64,000 bases of DNA from Saprospiraceae bacterium (GTDB lineage Bacteria > Bacteroidota > Bacteroidia > Chitinophagales > Saprospiraceae), in contig JADKBO010000003.1 of the NCBI GenBank assembly GCA_016715105.1, positions 310,001 through 374,000 of the forward strand, written 5' to 3'. The translations under genes were made by a program, and so were the position numbers. Positions within the stretch are counted from its first letter, which is position 1. Every line of letters begins with the position of its first letter. Shown here in pieces: positions 31,401-40,102 of this stretch. Below the pieces are notes generated by a model. That model saw only the letters and a program-made list of their open reading frames with translations. It was not told where the DNA came from and ran no database searches.

Positions 31401-32371
31401 GTACTGTTTATTCTCACAAAACCACTTGCAAAATCTTTGTTTGAATTGCAAAGTCCTCCGACCCAAGCAATTCCTCCTGAAGTTTTGTACGACAACAACA
31501 TTCCTAAGTCGCCATCAAAGCCATTTCTATAACTGTTGAATTGTGAAAGCATTCCAGATGCGTCTCCTGCTGTATATGGACTTGGAGTTGTCCACATCAC
31601 AATTGCTCCTAGAGACATTTTTACATTTTCATTGGCGTACAGGGTGGCCATTTGATTAAAAACTCCAGTAATGTAGCTGGTGGTTCCCGCTGTGCCTTTA
31701 CTATCTACTATGTCTTTGTCTATTTCAAAGTACATTCTTACACAATCGGTCAACGCTCGATCATTGTTATCGTCAAACAATTGGTCGTGTCTCAATTCTT
31801 CTTTGAAGTCTGCATCATTGACCAAACATTCAAATTTCTGAGTAAGATCAATTTGACTTTCATCATAAATGATGTGTGTCTCTGCTCCTTCAATTTTACC
31901 AATAGATAGGATGGTTTCGCTCCTTTCTTCTGCAATAAAACCCATCACTTCATTGTCAAATACAGACAAAGCAACCATGGATTTTTCTTGACCGTCGACA
32001 ATACCTCGATAGTGTTTTCCCTTTCTATATTTTATTTTCTCACCTGAATGTGCGGCAGTAACAGAAAATTCTGGCATTACAATTTCCACCAATTTGAGCT
32101 TCATTGCTGCTCGCTTTTGTGTAGGAATAGTCAATTCAATTGCCTGGGTACCAGAATGCAAAAGTTCACTTACTTTCACTTTATCTAAGTCCATCAACTC
32201 ATAAGATTTAATGGATTTTGGTATGGCAATGGAAGATCTATTGTTTTGTTCAAACAAAGATTTTTGTATAAATTGAGTTTGTGATTTAACTAGTTCAGCT
32301 GGCTTTAACTTTTGGCCAAAAATTTGACTAAGAGTTAAAAATAATAATAGTATGACACTTCTTATCCTCAT
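28412..32371 (-). CDS. reprolysin-like metalloprotease with Cys-rich repeats and T9SS type A domain
   Basis: The 1319-residue secreted protein begins with a signal peptide (MRIRSVILLLFLTLSQIFG) and an ~190-residue propeptide-like region. The catalytic domain has the zinc motif HEVGHLFGSPH (HExxHxxGxxH) and a Met-turn (FTIMSYCH), as in M12B/reprolysin-like peptidases. The rest contains thirteen Cys-rich repeats of the type TCNDGVKNGQETGVDCGGP and four copies of a ~100-residue domain with YPxETxW and DGxCCxxGNG motifs. It ends with a T9SS type A domain (LYPNPTADVINVTV ... GTYILRLRN). It should be exported by the T9SS and act on external proteins. The repeats are probably disulfide-rich spacers. 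The nearly identical DNA of repeats 8-12 suggests recent duplication. Confidence 0.9.
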   Translation of the reverse strand: MRIRSVILLLFLTLSQIFGQKLKPAELVKSQTQFIQKSLFEQNNRSSIAIPKSIKSYELMDLDKVKVSELLHSGTQAIELTIPTQKRAAMKLKLVEIVMPEFSVTAAHSGEKIKYRKGKHYRGIVDGQEKSMVALSVFDNEVMGFIAEERSETILSIGKIEGAETHIIYDESQIDLTQKFECLVNDADFKEELRHDQLFDDNNDRALTDCVRMYFEIDKDIVDSKGTAGTTSYITGVFNQMATLYANENVKMSLGAIVMWTTPSPYTAGDASGMLSQFNSYRNGFDGDLGMLLSYKTSGGIAWVGGLCNSNKDFASGFVRINSTYNNVPAYSWTINGLSHEVGHLFGSPHTQKCAWNGNNTALDGCVTPEGTCPRPSNQGVSAFTIMSYCHLNGTVPNFNAGFGTQPGNLIRSKVTAASCLSACSGGGGGGGSNPSCTDGVKNGQETGIDCGGPTCAPCATCTDGVKNGQETGVDCGGPSCGPCSQTCSSNSLIFKFVGDLYPEEFTWNIKNSAGATVYSGGGYTQPLATYNTTMCLPNGCYTLQVFDTYGDGICCNYGNGSFAVTFNGQTLTNGASFTTSQTKQFCVNAAAGPTCSDGVKNGQETGIDCGGPTCSPCAVTPTCTDGVKNGSETGVDCGGPNCPACPTCTDGVKNGQETGVDCGGPSCGPCSATPTCSDGVKNGQETGVDCGGPSCGPCAVTPTCSDGIKNGQETGVDCGGPTCQPCAVTPTCVNGVVTLVLDNYPTETSWQITTTAGTVLYSGSNYTGPNSTKTINICLAASTCFNFKINDAYGDGMCCSYGNGSYKITFNGTNVLTGGQYGSTETKSFCVPAGSGTTPTCSDGVKNGQETGVDCGGPTCSPCAVTPTCNDGVKNGQETGVDCGGPTCSPCAATPTCNDGVKNGQETGVDCGGPTCSPCAATPTCNDGVKNGQETGVDCGGPTCSPCAATPTCNDGVKNGQETGVDCGGPSCQPCNTSGNCVSGSVVLIMDSYPAETSWKITTLTGTVVYSGGNYTGANSTKTIDICLNPGVCYNFSITDAYGDGMCCSLGNGNYKVIFNGQTLITGGQFGATESKQFCVPGSSGGGGTPTPTCNDGVKNGQETGVDCGGPSCAPCGGGGPSCINATVTILTDSYPGETTWKITNSSGQELASGGPYNTSNQTQTKTVCLTPSQCYNFIINDGYGDGICCAQGNGNYKVVVNGNTMVSGGQFTATQTKQFCMPAASLEDNLLTSDLQYDLYPNPTADVINVTVRTINTPDAPITIEVFDLMGRMVKKTNRPIDHIMTIETDELNQGTYILRLRNDGEILYHSKFQVIK
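29446..29860 (-). repeat. tandem 84-bp coding repeats of the metalloprotease
   Basis: Five adjacent near-identical copies of a ~84-bp unit encode ...GVKNGQETGVDCGGP... modules. Similar but more diverged copies lie at about 30172-30594 and 30910-31076, with a single copy near 29020-29092. The regular period can mimic a CRISPR array, but it is in frame with the protein. Confidence 0.85.
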
Positions 32372-32784
32372 TCCTTTTCCTTTTTGAATAATCCTTAGTT
32401 ATAATAGAATGCAATTATATGTCAATTGTATCAATTGCATTGAGCATTCATAATCAATAATTTAAAAATGGAATAAAACCCTGTATGTAACTCGGGGTTT
32501 ACCCTAGAACTTACTAGCTATGTTCAGCAGGTTGGTGTGTGAAATGCAATAATAATTCTCTTTTTTTAAAAATAGCTAATTTTGTTTTCCTTTTTTTAAT
32601 ACTGACAACATGTTTTATTTTTTCATGTGCTATAAAATTGCAGTTAAATATTATTTTTAGTTGTTTGTCAATAGCCAATTTTGTTCAAATTTTTGAATTC
32701 GTCACATTGCTACGAGTTTCGAGCCACGAGCAATGAGCTGCATGATTTATTTATGCTATTGGTTTTAACGCTGCTTCATCGTTC

Positions 32785-32804
32785 AGACGCAAGGCCTTGC
32801 GTCT
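32785..32804. repeat. dispersed palindrome family A, copy 1
   Basis: The 20-base sequence AGACGCAAGGCCTTGCGTCT is a perfect inverted repeat. An identical copy lies at 32862-32881 and a diverged one at 7563-7582. Confidence 0.85.
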
Positions 32805-32827
32805 CAACTTTCCAATATATGAACTGA

Positions 32828-32846
32828 GGGCGAAAGCTTTTCGCCC
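32828..32846. repeat. dispersed palindrome family B, copy 1
   Basis: The arms GGGCGAAA and TTTCGCCC flank GCT, forming an 8-bp stem. A related element (GGGGCGAAAAGCTTTTCTCC) is at about 63107-63128 near dapD. Here it lies between the two family A palindromes. Confidence 0.7.
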
Positions 32847-32861
32847 CTTCTATTCCTGTAC

Positions 32862-32881
32862 AGACGCAAGGCCTTGCGTCT
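32862..32881. repeat. dispersed palindrome family A, copy 2
   Basis: This is an exact copy of the 20-base palindrome at 32785-32804, 77 bases downstream of it and about 120 bases before the nadA start. Confidence 0.85.
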
Positions 32882-33000
32882 CTGCATATTTCATTATCCC
32901 CAGACTTTTCAAACTTTTTTCCAAAAACCATTGAACGTTTTAATGCTTTTAATACTTTTGATTAATATAATGTCTTTACAAACTGCTTAATAAAATATAA

Positions 33001-34014
33001 ATGATAGATTTTGAAATTCCCGAAGTAAAAAACTTAAACAGAAAAGGTTTCTTGGATTTTGAGGTTGACCCTACTTTGGATTTGGTCGCAGAAATCAATA
33101 AACTGAAAAAAGAAAAAAAGGCCATTATTCTTGCTCACTATTATCAAGAGTCAGAAATCCAGGATGTTGCTGATTACATAGGCGATAGTTTGGGTTTGGC
33201 GCAAAAAGCAGAAAGTACAGACGCAGAAATAATCGTATTCGCCGGAGTACACTTTATGGCGGAAACTGCCAAAATGCTCAATCCGCATAAGAAGGTTTTA
33301 CTTCCAGATTTAAAAGCTGGTTGTAGTTTGGCCGATTCTTGCCCAGCGCCCCTTTTCAAAAAATTTAAAGAGAAATATCCAGACCATGTGGTAGTGAGTT
33401 ACATCAATTGCACCGCGGAGTTAAAAACGCTTACTGATGTATGTTGTACTTCTTCCAATGCAGAGGTCATCATCAATAGCATTCCTAAAGATAAAGGCAT
33501 CATTTTCGCACCAGACAAAAACCTGGGAGCATACCTACAGAAAAAAACTGGAAGGAATATGGTCATTTGGAATGGCGCATGTATGGTTCACGAAATCTTC
33601 TCTCACGAAAAAATCACCAAACTAAAAGTAAGGCACCCTGAAGCAAAATTCATTGCACACCCTGAATGTGAAGCACATATATTGGATGTTGCGGATTTTA
33701 TAGGATCTACCAGCCAATTATTAAAATATACCAAGGAAAATCCAGCCCAAGAGTTCATCGTTGCTACAGAGTCTGGCATTTTACATCAAATGGAGCTCGC
33801 ATCTCCTGATAAGCTTTTCATACCTGCTCCTCCCAACAATACTTGTGCTTGCAATGATTGTCCTCACATGAAACGCAATACCATGGAGAAGCTTTATTTG
33901 TGTATGAAATATGAGCTACCAGAAATCTTACTGGAAGACTGGGTGATTGAAAAGGGAAAAGTATGTATTGACAGAATGCTTGAAGTAAGTGTTGCTGCAG
34001 GATTCAAAGCATAG
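33001..34014 (+). CDS. nadA: quinolinate synthase NadA
   Basis: The 337-residue protein condenses iminoaspartate with dihydroxyacetone phosphate to quinolinate in de novo NAD synthesis. Family signatures are LAHYYQESEIQDVADYIGDS, VHFMAETAKML, GCSLADSC, SYINCTAELK, GACMVHE, HPECEAHI and the C-terminal CACNDCPHMK. The 4Fe-4S cluster needs three conserved Cys; C108 (GCSL), the Cys of GACMVHE and one in CACNDCPHM are the likely ligands. The length is normal for a NadA. The nadB partner is not in the window. It converges with the subtilase gene, leaving about 30 bases between stops. Confidence 0.97.
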   Translation: MIDFEIPEVKNLNRKGFLDFEVDPTLDLVAEINKLKKEKKAIILAHYYQESEIQDVADYIGDSLGLAQKAESTDAEIIVFAGVHFMAETAKMLNPHKKVLLPDLKAGCSLADSCPAPLFKKFKEKYPDHVVVSYINCTAELKTLTDVCCTSSNAEVIINSIPKDKGIIFAPDKNLGAYLQKKTGRNMVIWNGACMVHEIFSHEKITKLKVRHPEAKFIAHPECEAHILDVADFIGSTSQLLKYTKENPAQEFIVATESGILHQMELASPDKLFIPAPPNNTCACNDCPHMKRNTMEKLYLCMKYELPEILLEDWVIEKGKVCIDRMLEVSVAAGFKA

Positions 34015-34046
34015 ATAGGAAAATCTGTTTTTTGATCCTAAATCAA

Positions 34047-35768
34047 TTAAAAAATCACTATTTGTTTGGTAATAACTTCATCATTTCCTTGAAGTCTGAG
34101 CATATATGTGCCTTGTTTTAGTATTCCGAAATCCAAGTAGTTTGTATTGGACTTAGCATTTCTGATCAGCCTTCCACTTACGTCATAAAGTTCAAAGGAT
34201 TTTACATCCATTCCAGTTACAAACATTTGTCCATTGCTTGGATTGGGAAATATAGCAACTTGGCTGATGTTGCCTTGATCAACTTTGGAAACAAGTGCTC
34301 TTTCCAACGCTTTTATTGCATTAATTCTGCCATGACCATAGGTGGTATTTGGCACAGCCGTTGTATCAATTTCATTGCAAGATTTTTCTGCCACCGTTGG
34401 AATGGCTGATTGCTCTATGATGTCTTCGAGCAATTCTACTTCACCTGCAAGATTGGGATTGGCAGAAATCAACAGAGCTACCAATCCTGCTACGTGCGGT
34501 CCTGCCATACTGGTTCCTGAAAAACTAACAATACGTCCTCCTGGAATAACGGACAACACGCCTACACCTGGTGCTGAAACATTGGGTTTTACCCTGAAGC
34601 TGCTATCCGCAGTAACACCGCCCCTACTGCTAAAATTTGCAATCACATTGGTACTAGCATATGCTCCTATAGAAAATGATTCCTCAAAAATGGCTGCAGG
34701 TGAATTGATGGTACTACAATTGGGTCCATCATTTCCAGCAGAAACCACTACGAAAGTGCCAGCAGCTCGTAAATTAATGATGGCTTGTCGCATGAGTCCC
34801 CAGTTGGAAGGATTACAGCCCTCAATTTCAGGGCATCCCCAGCTATTATTGATTACATGGGGAGCTTTGGTGGGATCGGGGTTTAGTCCATTAAGGTCAG
34901 TGGGTGCCAAAAACCATTGAAAGCACTCCAAATAAGTAGAAGGAGCTCCCCATCCTCTTTCCATATTTCTACAACCTATCCAAGTCGCTTCCGGAGCTAC
35001 ACCTATGACTACATTGGTATCTGAACCGACCATGGTGCCCATCGTATGTGTTCCATGATTGTTGTCGTCACAAGGCTGTTTGATGTCCAAGCCACAAGGA
35101 TTCAGGCTATCACTATTCAAAGGGCTGATGGTATGGATGGCGTCATGCCAATTGTAATTGTGATCAACAATGGTGTCAGCAATAAAACCTCGGTATTTAC
35201 TCTTGATCGGACTTTCATTCCAAGAATAACCTGTATCCTGCCCGCCGATTACTACACCTTGACCTCTAAAACCCTTTTCCCACAATTGATCAGCACCAAT
35301 ATTGGTTATTCCCCATGTCGGCTCTGGCGATCTCATAGAAACATTTCCATCTGTAAGAAAATATCTTTCAGCAGGCATTTCTTGATCCTCAATGATTTGG
35401 TAAACTTCTGGTCTATTACTCAACCAATCAATGGTTTCTAGATCAGCCTTGACCGCAATGGCATTGACAATATTGTAAGAAGTATAATTAAATCCTTTCC
35501 TGAATAGGTAGGAGACAATTTCTCTTTGACTGTTCTCAGCAGTTTGTTGCAGTATGTTATGTACGTAAATAGCTTTTTCAGATTTTCCTCTGATAGACGC
35601 TGCCAAAGCTACATTTGCCTGCTCTTTCAACACCACAATTACTTTAACGAATTCCGCACTTTCCAATTTTTGGATGACTGCTTGATCTATTCGTTGTCCA
35701 AACCCAAAAGGGCTGTTGAAAATGACTAAAGTGCAGAAAACTAAAATAGATTTGATTTGATACTTCAT
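34047..35768 (-). CDS. S8 subtilisin-like serine protease with T9SS type A domain
   Basis: The 573-residue secreted protease has a signal peptide (MKYQIKSILVFCTLVIFNS...GFG) and an I9-like propeptide region (VKVIVVLKEQANVALAA). The subtilase triad is Asp in VVIGGQDTGYSW, His in NNHGTHTMG and Ser in FSGTSMAGPHVAGL, with the oxyanion Asn near VINNSWG. The C-terminal ~75 residues form a T9SS type A sorting domain (VAIFPNPSNGQMFV ... GTYMLRLQG). It is predicted to be secreted by the T9SS and to degrade extracellular protein. Confidence 0.94.
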   Translation of the reverse strand: MKYQIKSILVFCTLVIFNSPFGFGQRIDQAVIQKLESAEFVKVIVVLKEQANVALAASIRGKSEKAIYVHNILQQTAENSQREIVSYLFRKGFNYTSYNIVNAIAVKADLETIDWLSNRPEVYQIIEDQEMPAERYFLTDGNVSMRSPEPTWGITNIGADQLWEKGFRGQGVVIGGQDTGYSWNESPIKSKYRGFIADTIVDHNYNWHDAIHTISPLNSDSLNPCGLDIKQPCDDNNHGTHTMGTMVGSDTNVVIGVAPEATWIGCRNMERGWGAPSTYLECFQWFLAPTDLNGLNPDPTKAPHVINNSWGCPEIEGCNPSNWGLMRQAIINLRAAGTFVVVSAGNDGPNCSTINSPAAIFEESFSIGAYASTNVIANFSSRGGVTADSSFRVKPNVSAPGVGVLSVIPGGRIVSFSGTSMAGPHVAGLVALLISANPNLAGEVELLEDIIEQSAIPTVAEKSCNEIDTTAVPNTTYGHGRINAIKALERALVSKVDQGNISQVAIFPNPSNGQMFVTGMDVKSFELYDVSGRLIRNAKSNTNYLDFGILKQGTYMLRLQGNDEVITKQIVIF

Positions 35769-36075
35769 GATTTATCAAAATATTATGCGGTATGAGCGTC
35801 CAAGTTACAACTTATCAAAAGACTTGTCAATATTTCATTCGCTTTTCTTGCAAAATATGAGTCAGTAGAAGCATATTATTGCATAATTGTACAAAATGAC
35901 GCAAACTTATTTCTTAATTGGAATTTACAACAGAACTATCTCCTTCCAAAAGTATTTTATGCAAAATATATAATCAAGTAAATTAAGTATCGATTGATTT
36001 TTTGCCTAAATATAAAAAGCCTGAGACCGTTCAGGGTCTCAGGCTTTTTAATATTATGTATGTTTTTTCTTGAAA
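35769..36075. other. intergenic region with terminator
   Basis: About 300 bases lie between the end of the ATP synthase operon and the subtilase start, both on the minus strand. The right end holds the terminator at 36014-36049; the rest should contain the subtilase promoter. No gene is seen. Confidence 0.6.
36014..36049. terminator. strong bidirectional terminator after atpG
   Basis: The perfect 15-bp arms AAAAAGCCTGAGACC and GGTCTCAGGCTTTTT enclose a 6-base loop, with T-runs on both strands. It lies 27 bases past the atpG stop and would end the ATP synthase operon on the minus strand. Confidence 0.93.
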
Positions 36076-36971
36076 TTACCCTAAGGCGGCAGCTCCTCCG
36101 ACAATTTCTGATAGCTCTTTTGTGATCGCTTCTTGTCGTGCTTTATTGTAATTGATTTTTAAGTTTTTGATCATTTCCTCAGCATTTTCAGTCGCCTTAT
36201 CCATTGCCGTCATTCTGGCTCCGTGCTCAGAAGCATGGGTGTCAAGAACAAATTTCTGGAAAGTCGTTTGTAAAATGGTAGGAATCAGTTCTTCCAACAA
36301 CTCCACTTTTCCCGGCTCAAATAAATAATCAGCTTTTGTACCACTTTGAGTTTTTGAAGGATCCACTTCAACCTTTGCCACTGGTAGGAACTGAACGGCT
36401 ATAGGAACTTGAATACCAGCATTTTTGAATTGCCCGTAACAAACTTCAATTTTATCAAATGTCCCGTTTTCAAAACTATCCATCAAATACTGGGATACGA
36501 TGGCTATGTTTTCAAAAGTAAGGTCAGAGAATAAATTTAAGTATTCAAAACTGACAACATCCTTTTTATAACGTTTTTTCAAAACATCATAACCTTTTTA
36601 CCGATACAGATAATTTTCACTTTATCCATTTCGAGCAAAGGTTTGTATTCGCCCTCAATTTTGGCAATTGCAGCTTTGATGATGTTGGTATTAAAAGCAC
36701 CAGCAAGACCCCTATTGGAAGTAATGACTACAATAGCCACAGATTTTACCTCTCTTTCTACACCGAATGAAGTAGTTGCATCACCATCTAGATTGTTGAG
36801 AATGTTTTTCAACATTTTGTCAAGTCTGTTTGCATAGGGGCGCATTTCTGTGATAGCATTTTGCGCTTTCCTCAATTTGGCAGCAGAGACCATTTTCATA
36901 GCCTTGGTAATTTGCTGCGTACTTACAACAGATTTAATCCTTTCCCGTACTTCTTTTAGCTTACCACTCAT
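36076..36971 (-). CDS. atpG: F-type ATP synthase subunit gamma (one frameshift)
   Basis: AtpG is the central stalk that couples rotation of the c-ring to catalysis. The N-terminal part (MSGKLKEVRERIKSVVSTQQ, ITKAMKMVSAAKLRKA) and the C-terminal part (MTAMDKATENAEEMI, INYNKARQEAITKEL) are typical of the gamma coiled coil. The frame breaks at the run 36595-36599. One more base in this five-A run (minus strand) joins KIICIGKK to GYDVLKKRYKKDVV and gives a normal 298-residue protein. The last gene of the operon, it starts 53 bases after atpA. Since ATP synthase is normally needed, the break is probably a consensus error. Confidence 0.93.
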
Positions 36972-37024
36972 TAAAGCTTCATTTTATATTTGAAATTGTG
37001 AAAATGATCTCACAACGAAAATGA

Positions 37025-38609
37025 TTATTTGTACTGCGCACTCAACTCAGCCGCCAATGTTCTGAGTGTTTGTAAATCTGCATCTTCCAATTTTCCTTTG
37101 CGGAAGTTTTCCAATGCATCTGGAAATCTTTGCTCAAGTGTAGTCAAATACAGTGACTCAAATTCATTTACCTTATTTACAGGTACATCTCTCAACAAGC
37201 CTTGAGTACCCAAATAAATGATAGCAACTTGCTTTTCAACAGGCACTGGAGAGTATTGTGGTTGTTTCAAGATTTCTACGTTTTTCTTACCTTTTTCCAA
37301 GATAGATTGAGTAGCTGCATCAAGGTCAGAACCAAATTTTGCAAATGCTTCCAATTCACGATATTGCGCTTGATCCAATTTGAGTGTACCTGACACTTTC
37401 TTCATTGATTTGATCTGTGCGTTACCACCAACCCTTGAAACCGAGATACCTACGTTGATCGCAGGTTTGATACCCGCGTTAAATAAGTTTGATTCCAAAA
37501 ATATTTGTCCATCAGTGATAGAAATCACGTTGGTAGGGATATATGCAGAAACGTCACCTGCTTGTGTTTCAATGATAGGCAATGCTGTCAAAGAACCACC
37601 ACCTTTTACCAAACCTGAATTTTTTAAAGAATCAGGTAAGTCATTCATATTGGAAGCAATCTCATCATTTGCGATGATTTTAGCAGCTCTTTCCAATAAT
37701 CTTGAGTGAAGATAAAATACGTCTCCTGGGTAAGCTTCTCTTCCTGGAGGTCTTTTGAGCAACAAAGAAACCTCACGGTATGCAACCGCTTGCTTAGACA
37801 AATCATCATAAATGATCAACGCTGGTCTTCCTGTGTCTCTGAAAAACTCACCAATCGCAGCTCCTGCAAATGGTGCGTAGTATTGCATTGGCGCTGGTTC
37901 AGATGCTGTTGATGATACAACTACTGTGTATTGCATTGCACCTGCGTCTTCCAATGTTTTTACAATCTGGGCAACTGTTGATGCTTTTTGACCTGATGCT
38001 ACATAGATACAATAAACTGTTTCACCTCTTTCAAAAAATTCCTTTTGATTGATGATGGTGTCAATAGCAATAGCTGTTTTACCAGTTTGTCTGTCACCAA
38101 TGATCAATTCTCTTTGTCCTCTTCCAATTGGAATCATAGAGTCAATTGACTTGATACCAGTTTGAAGTGGTTCGTTTACTGGTTGTCTATAGAGTACCCC
38201 AGGAGCTTTTCTCTCCAAAGGCATTTCATACTTAGTGCCACCAACAGGACCTTTACCATCAATTGGCTGTCCAAGTGGATTTACCACCCTGCCTATCAAT
38301 GCTTCTCCAACTTGAATTGAAGCGATTCTGCTAGTTCTTCTTACTGTAGAGCCTTCTTTGATACCATCACTCGATCCCAAAAGAACCACACCCACGTTAT
38401 CTTCTTCAAGGTTGAGCACGATCGCTTGAACCCCTGTTTCGAATTCTACTAACTCACCAGCTTGTGCTTTGGTAAGTCCATAAACACGTGCAATACCATC
38501 ACCCACTTGAAGTACGGATCCTACTTTCTTCTAGTTCTGCTTCTGTTTTGAAGCCTGAAAGTTGTTGTTTGAGTATTGCTGAAATTTCGTCTGGCTTAAC
38601 ATCTACCAT
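37025..38609 (-). CDS. atpA: F-type ATP synthase subunit alpha (one frameshift)
   Basis: AtpA is the non-catalytic nucleotide-binding subunit of F1. The ATG at 38609 begins MVDVKPDEISAILKQQLSGF, the usual family N-terminus. An extra A near 38525-38527 shifts the frame after TEAELEE. With it removed, the sequence continues VGSVLQVGDGIARVYG and gives 527 residues, the expected length. The Walker A motif GDRQTGKTA and the SVSRVGGNAQ region are intact. It lies between atpH (31 bases upstream) and atpG. A caller that ignores the indel would start at the later ATG (38506) and lose the first ~35 residues. Confidence 0.95.
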
Positions 38610-38640
38610 TGCCGTATATTTTATTTTATGATGTCAAAAA

Positions 38641-39201
38641 TTAAATAGCTTTTATAAAATCCTTGCTTTTGAATTGCTTGGACAATTTATTGAGTTTGAA
38701 AGAAATACTATTGTCAAATAATTTATCTCCAACTTCAATAACAAATCCACCCAATAATTCAGGATTTACTTTTTGAGTTATCTCAAGTTCTTTTGCAGTG
38801 ATGTCACTTGCAAGCAATTTTGCTTTGATTTCTGCCAAAGCTGCATCATTCAAAGGTGTCGCAGTAGTGATGGTCACGTTGGTTATGCCTTTGAAAAGTT
38901 TATATTGAGTTACAAATTCCTCAGCAATTTCAGGAAGCAATTCCTCTCTTCTTTTTGTGAGAACGAGGTGGATAAATGCCGTGGTCAATGCGCTGAAATT
39001 TGGATCAAAGAGTGATTTAAATACCGCTCTTTTTTTATCAAGACTCACAATTGGGCTTTTGAATAAAAGTAGCAATTCTCTGTGTTTGCTCATTTCCAAA
39101 AGGCCTTTCATATCCTCAAGTACCGTTTCAAGATTACCTTGTTCGAGGGCGAGGTCCAAAATTGATTTAGCGTATCTGGTCGCTATTCGCTGTACTGACA
39201 T
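38641..39201 (-). CDS. atpH: F-type ATP synthase subunit delta
   Basis: The 186-residue protein links the peripheral stalk to the top of F1 (OSCP-type). The N-terminus RIATRYAKSILDLALEQGN and the C-terminal block (ELEITQKVNPELLGGFVIEVGDK, in two parts) are characteristic. It lies 9 bases after atpF and 31 bases before atpA, inside the operon. The length is normal. Confidence 0.94.
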   Translation of the reverse strand: MSVQRIATRYAKSILDLALEQGNLETVLEDMKGLLEMSKHRELLLLFKSPIVSLDKKRAVFKSLFDPNFSALTTAFIHLVLTKRREELLPEIAEEFVTQYKLFKGITNVTITTATPLNDAALAEIKAKLLASDITAKELEITQKVNPELLGGFVIEVGDKLFDNSISFKLNKLSKQFKSKDFIKAI

Positions 39202-39210
39202 GCTTTTCTT

Positions 39211-39720
39211 TTAATTGAGATTTAAATCATCCACTAAGCTCTTTACATAAGCATCGTGCTCACTATTGCCTTTCAATTCTTTTTTGATCAACTTCTCAGC
39301 GATTTCAACTGCCATACCGCCCAATTGACTTTTGGCTTGTGCAACAGAAGCTTTTACTTGATTGTCAATCTCCTGTTTAGCATTGTTGATTATTTTGGAA
39401 GCTTCTTCTTTTGCTTTTTCTCTAGCTTCTGCTACGATCTGATTTTTCAAATCTTTAGCCTCTTGAAGAATTTTTGTGCGCTCTTCTCTAGCTTCAGCCA
39501 ACAATTTGTCGTTGGCGCTTTTCATATCTCTTACTTCTTCTCTTGCAAGTTTTGCAGAATCCAAAGCATGCTGGATATCATTTTTTCTTTGCTCTAATGC
39601 CTTTGATATTGGTTTAAAGGCAAATTTACCTACCAAAAACCAAAACAATAAAAAGATCACCAATGACCAAATTGCTAGTCCCGGTGATGGTTGAAATACA
39701 GAAAAAAGAGTAAACATCAT
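39211..39720 (-). CDS. atpF: F-type ATP synthase subunit b
   Basis: The 169-residue protein has one N-terminal transmembrane helix (LAIWSLVIFLLFWFLVGKFAF) followed by a long charged coiled coil (REERTKILQEAKDLKNQIV), the standard form of the peripheral stalk subunit b. Either of two adjacent ATGs can be the start. It lies between atpE and atpH. Confidence 0.93.
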   Translation of the reverse strand: MMFTLFSVFQPSPGLAIWSLVIFLLFWFLVGKFAFKPISKALEQRKNDIQHALDSAKLAREEVRDMKSANDKLLAEAREERTKILQEAKDLKNQIVAEAREKAKEEASKIINNAKQEIDNQVKASVAQAKSQLGGMAVEIAEKLIKKELKGNSEHDAYVKSLVDDLNLN

Positions 39721-39854
39721 CTTTCTTAATTATTTATTTCTTACAAAAAATTCAACATTCAAAAAAAATTCAACTGTTTAAAGATAAATGGACTCCTCCG
39801 CCAACCGCATTGGAAGTCCACTTATTTCTTACAGCTTTAAAGGCCGAAATCCAA

Positions 39855-40061
39855 TTACTTTACGAAAATTGAAAGTAGGATTGCGATCAATGCCGCTCCT
39901 TCCACGAATGCCGCCATAAGGATCATACTTGATCTGATGTCGCCAGATGCTTCAGGTTGTCTTGCGATAGATTCTACAGCTTTTGCGCCAATCAATCCGA
40001 TACCGATTCCAGCACCGATTACAGCCAAACCAGCTCCTATTGCTCCTAATGTTCCAGTCAT
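39855..40061 (-). CDS. atpE: F-type ATP synthase subunit c
   Basis: The 68-residue hairpin of two membrane helices has the RQPE loop (ESIARQPEASGDIRSS) and the ion-binding Glu in AFVEGAALIAI. Compared with Na+-type c subunits, the helix-1 Gln and the Ser/Thr after the Glu are absent (GIGIGLIGAK; EGAA), so H+ coupling is inferred. It is the second gene of the operon, after atpB. Confidence 0.95.
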   Translation of the reverse strand: MTGTLGAIGAGLAVIGAGIGIGLIGAKAVESIARQPEASGDIRSSMILMAAFVEGAALIAILLSIFVK

Positions 40062-40102
40062 TTTACTGATATTTATATAATGATTAAAATAATTCTTTCT
40101 AA

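Larger units (their letters stand above)
32372..33000. other. intergenic region with clustered palindromes
   Basis: This 629-base non-coding region between the divergent metalloprotease and nadA genes has no open frame I trust. The right half carries the palindromes at 32785, 32828 and 32862. The remainder is AT-rich, with long T-runs near 32560-32660. Promoters for both flanking genes must lie here. Confidence 0.6.

Noticed and set aside
32539..32736. Open plus-strand frame in the gap before nadA
   Set aside because: It is a low-complexity, hydrophobic Phe-rich frame in an AT-rich region, with no homology I recognise.
36595..38527. Programmed frameshifting in atpA and atpG
   Set aside because: No slippery heptamer with downstream pseudoknot is evident, directions differ (one needs a base added, the other removed), and these genes are not known to be recoded. 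Consensus error explains them better.
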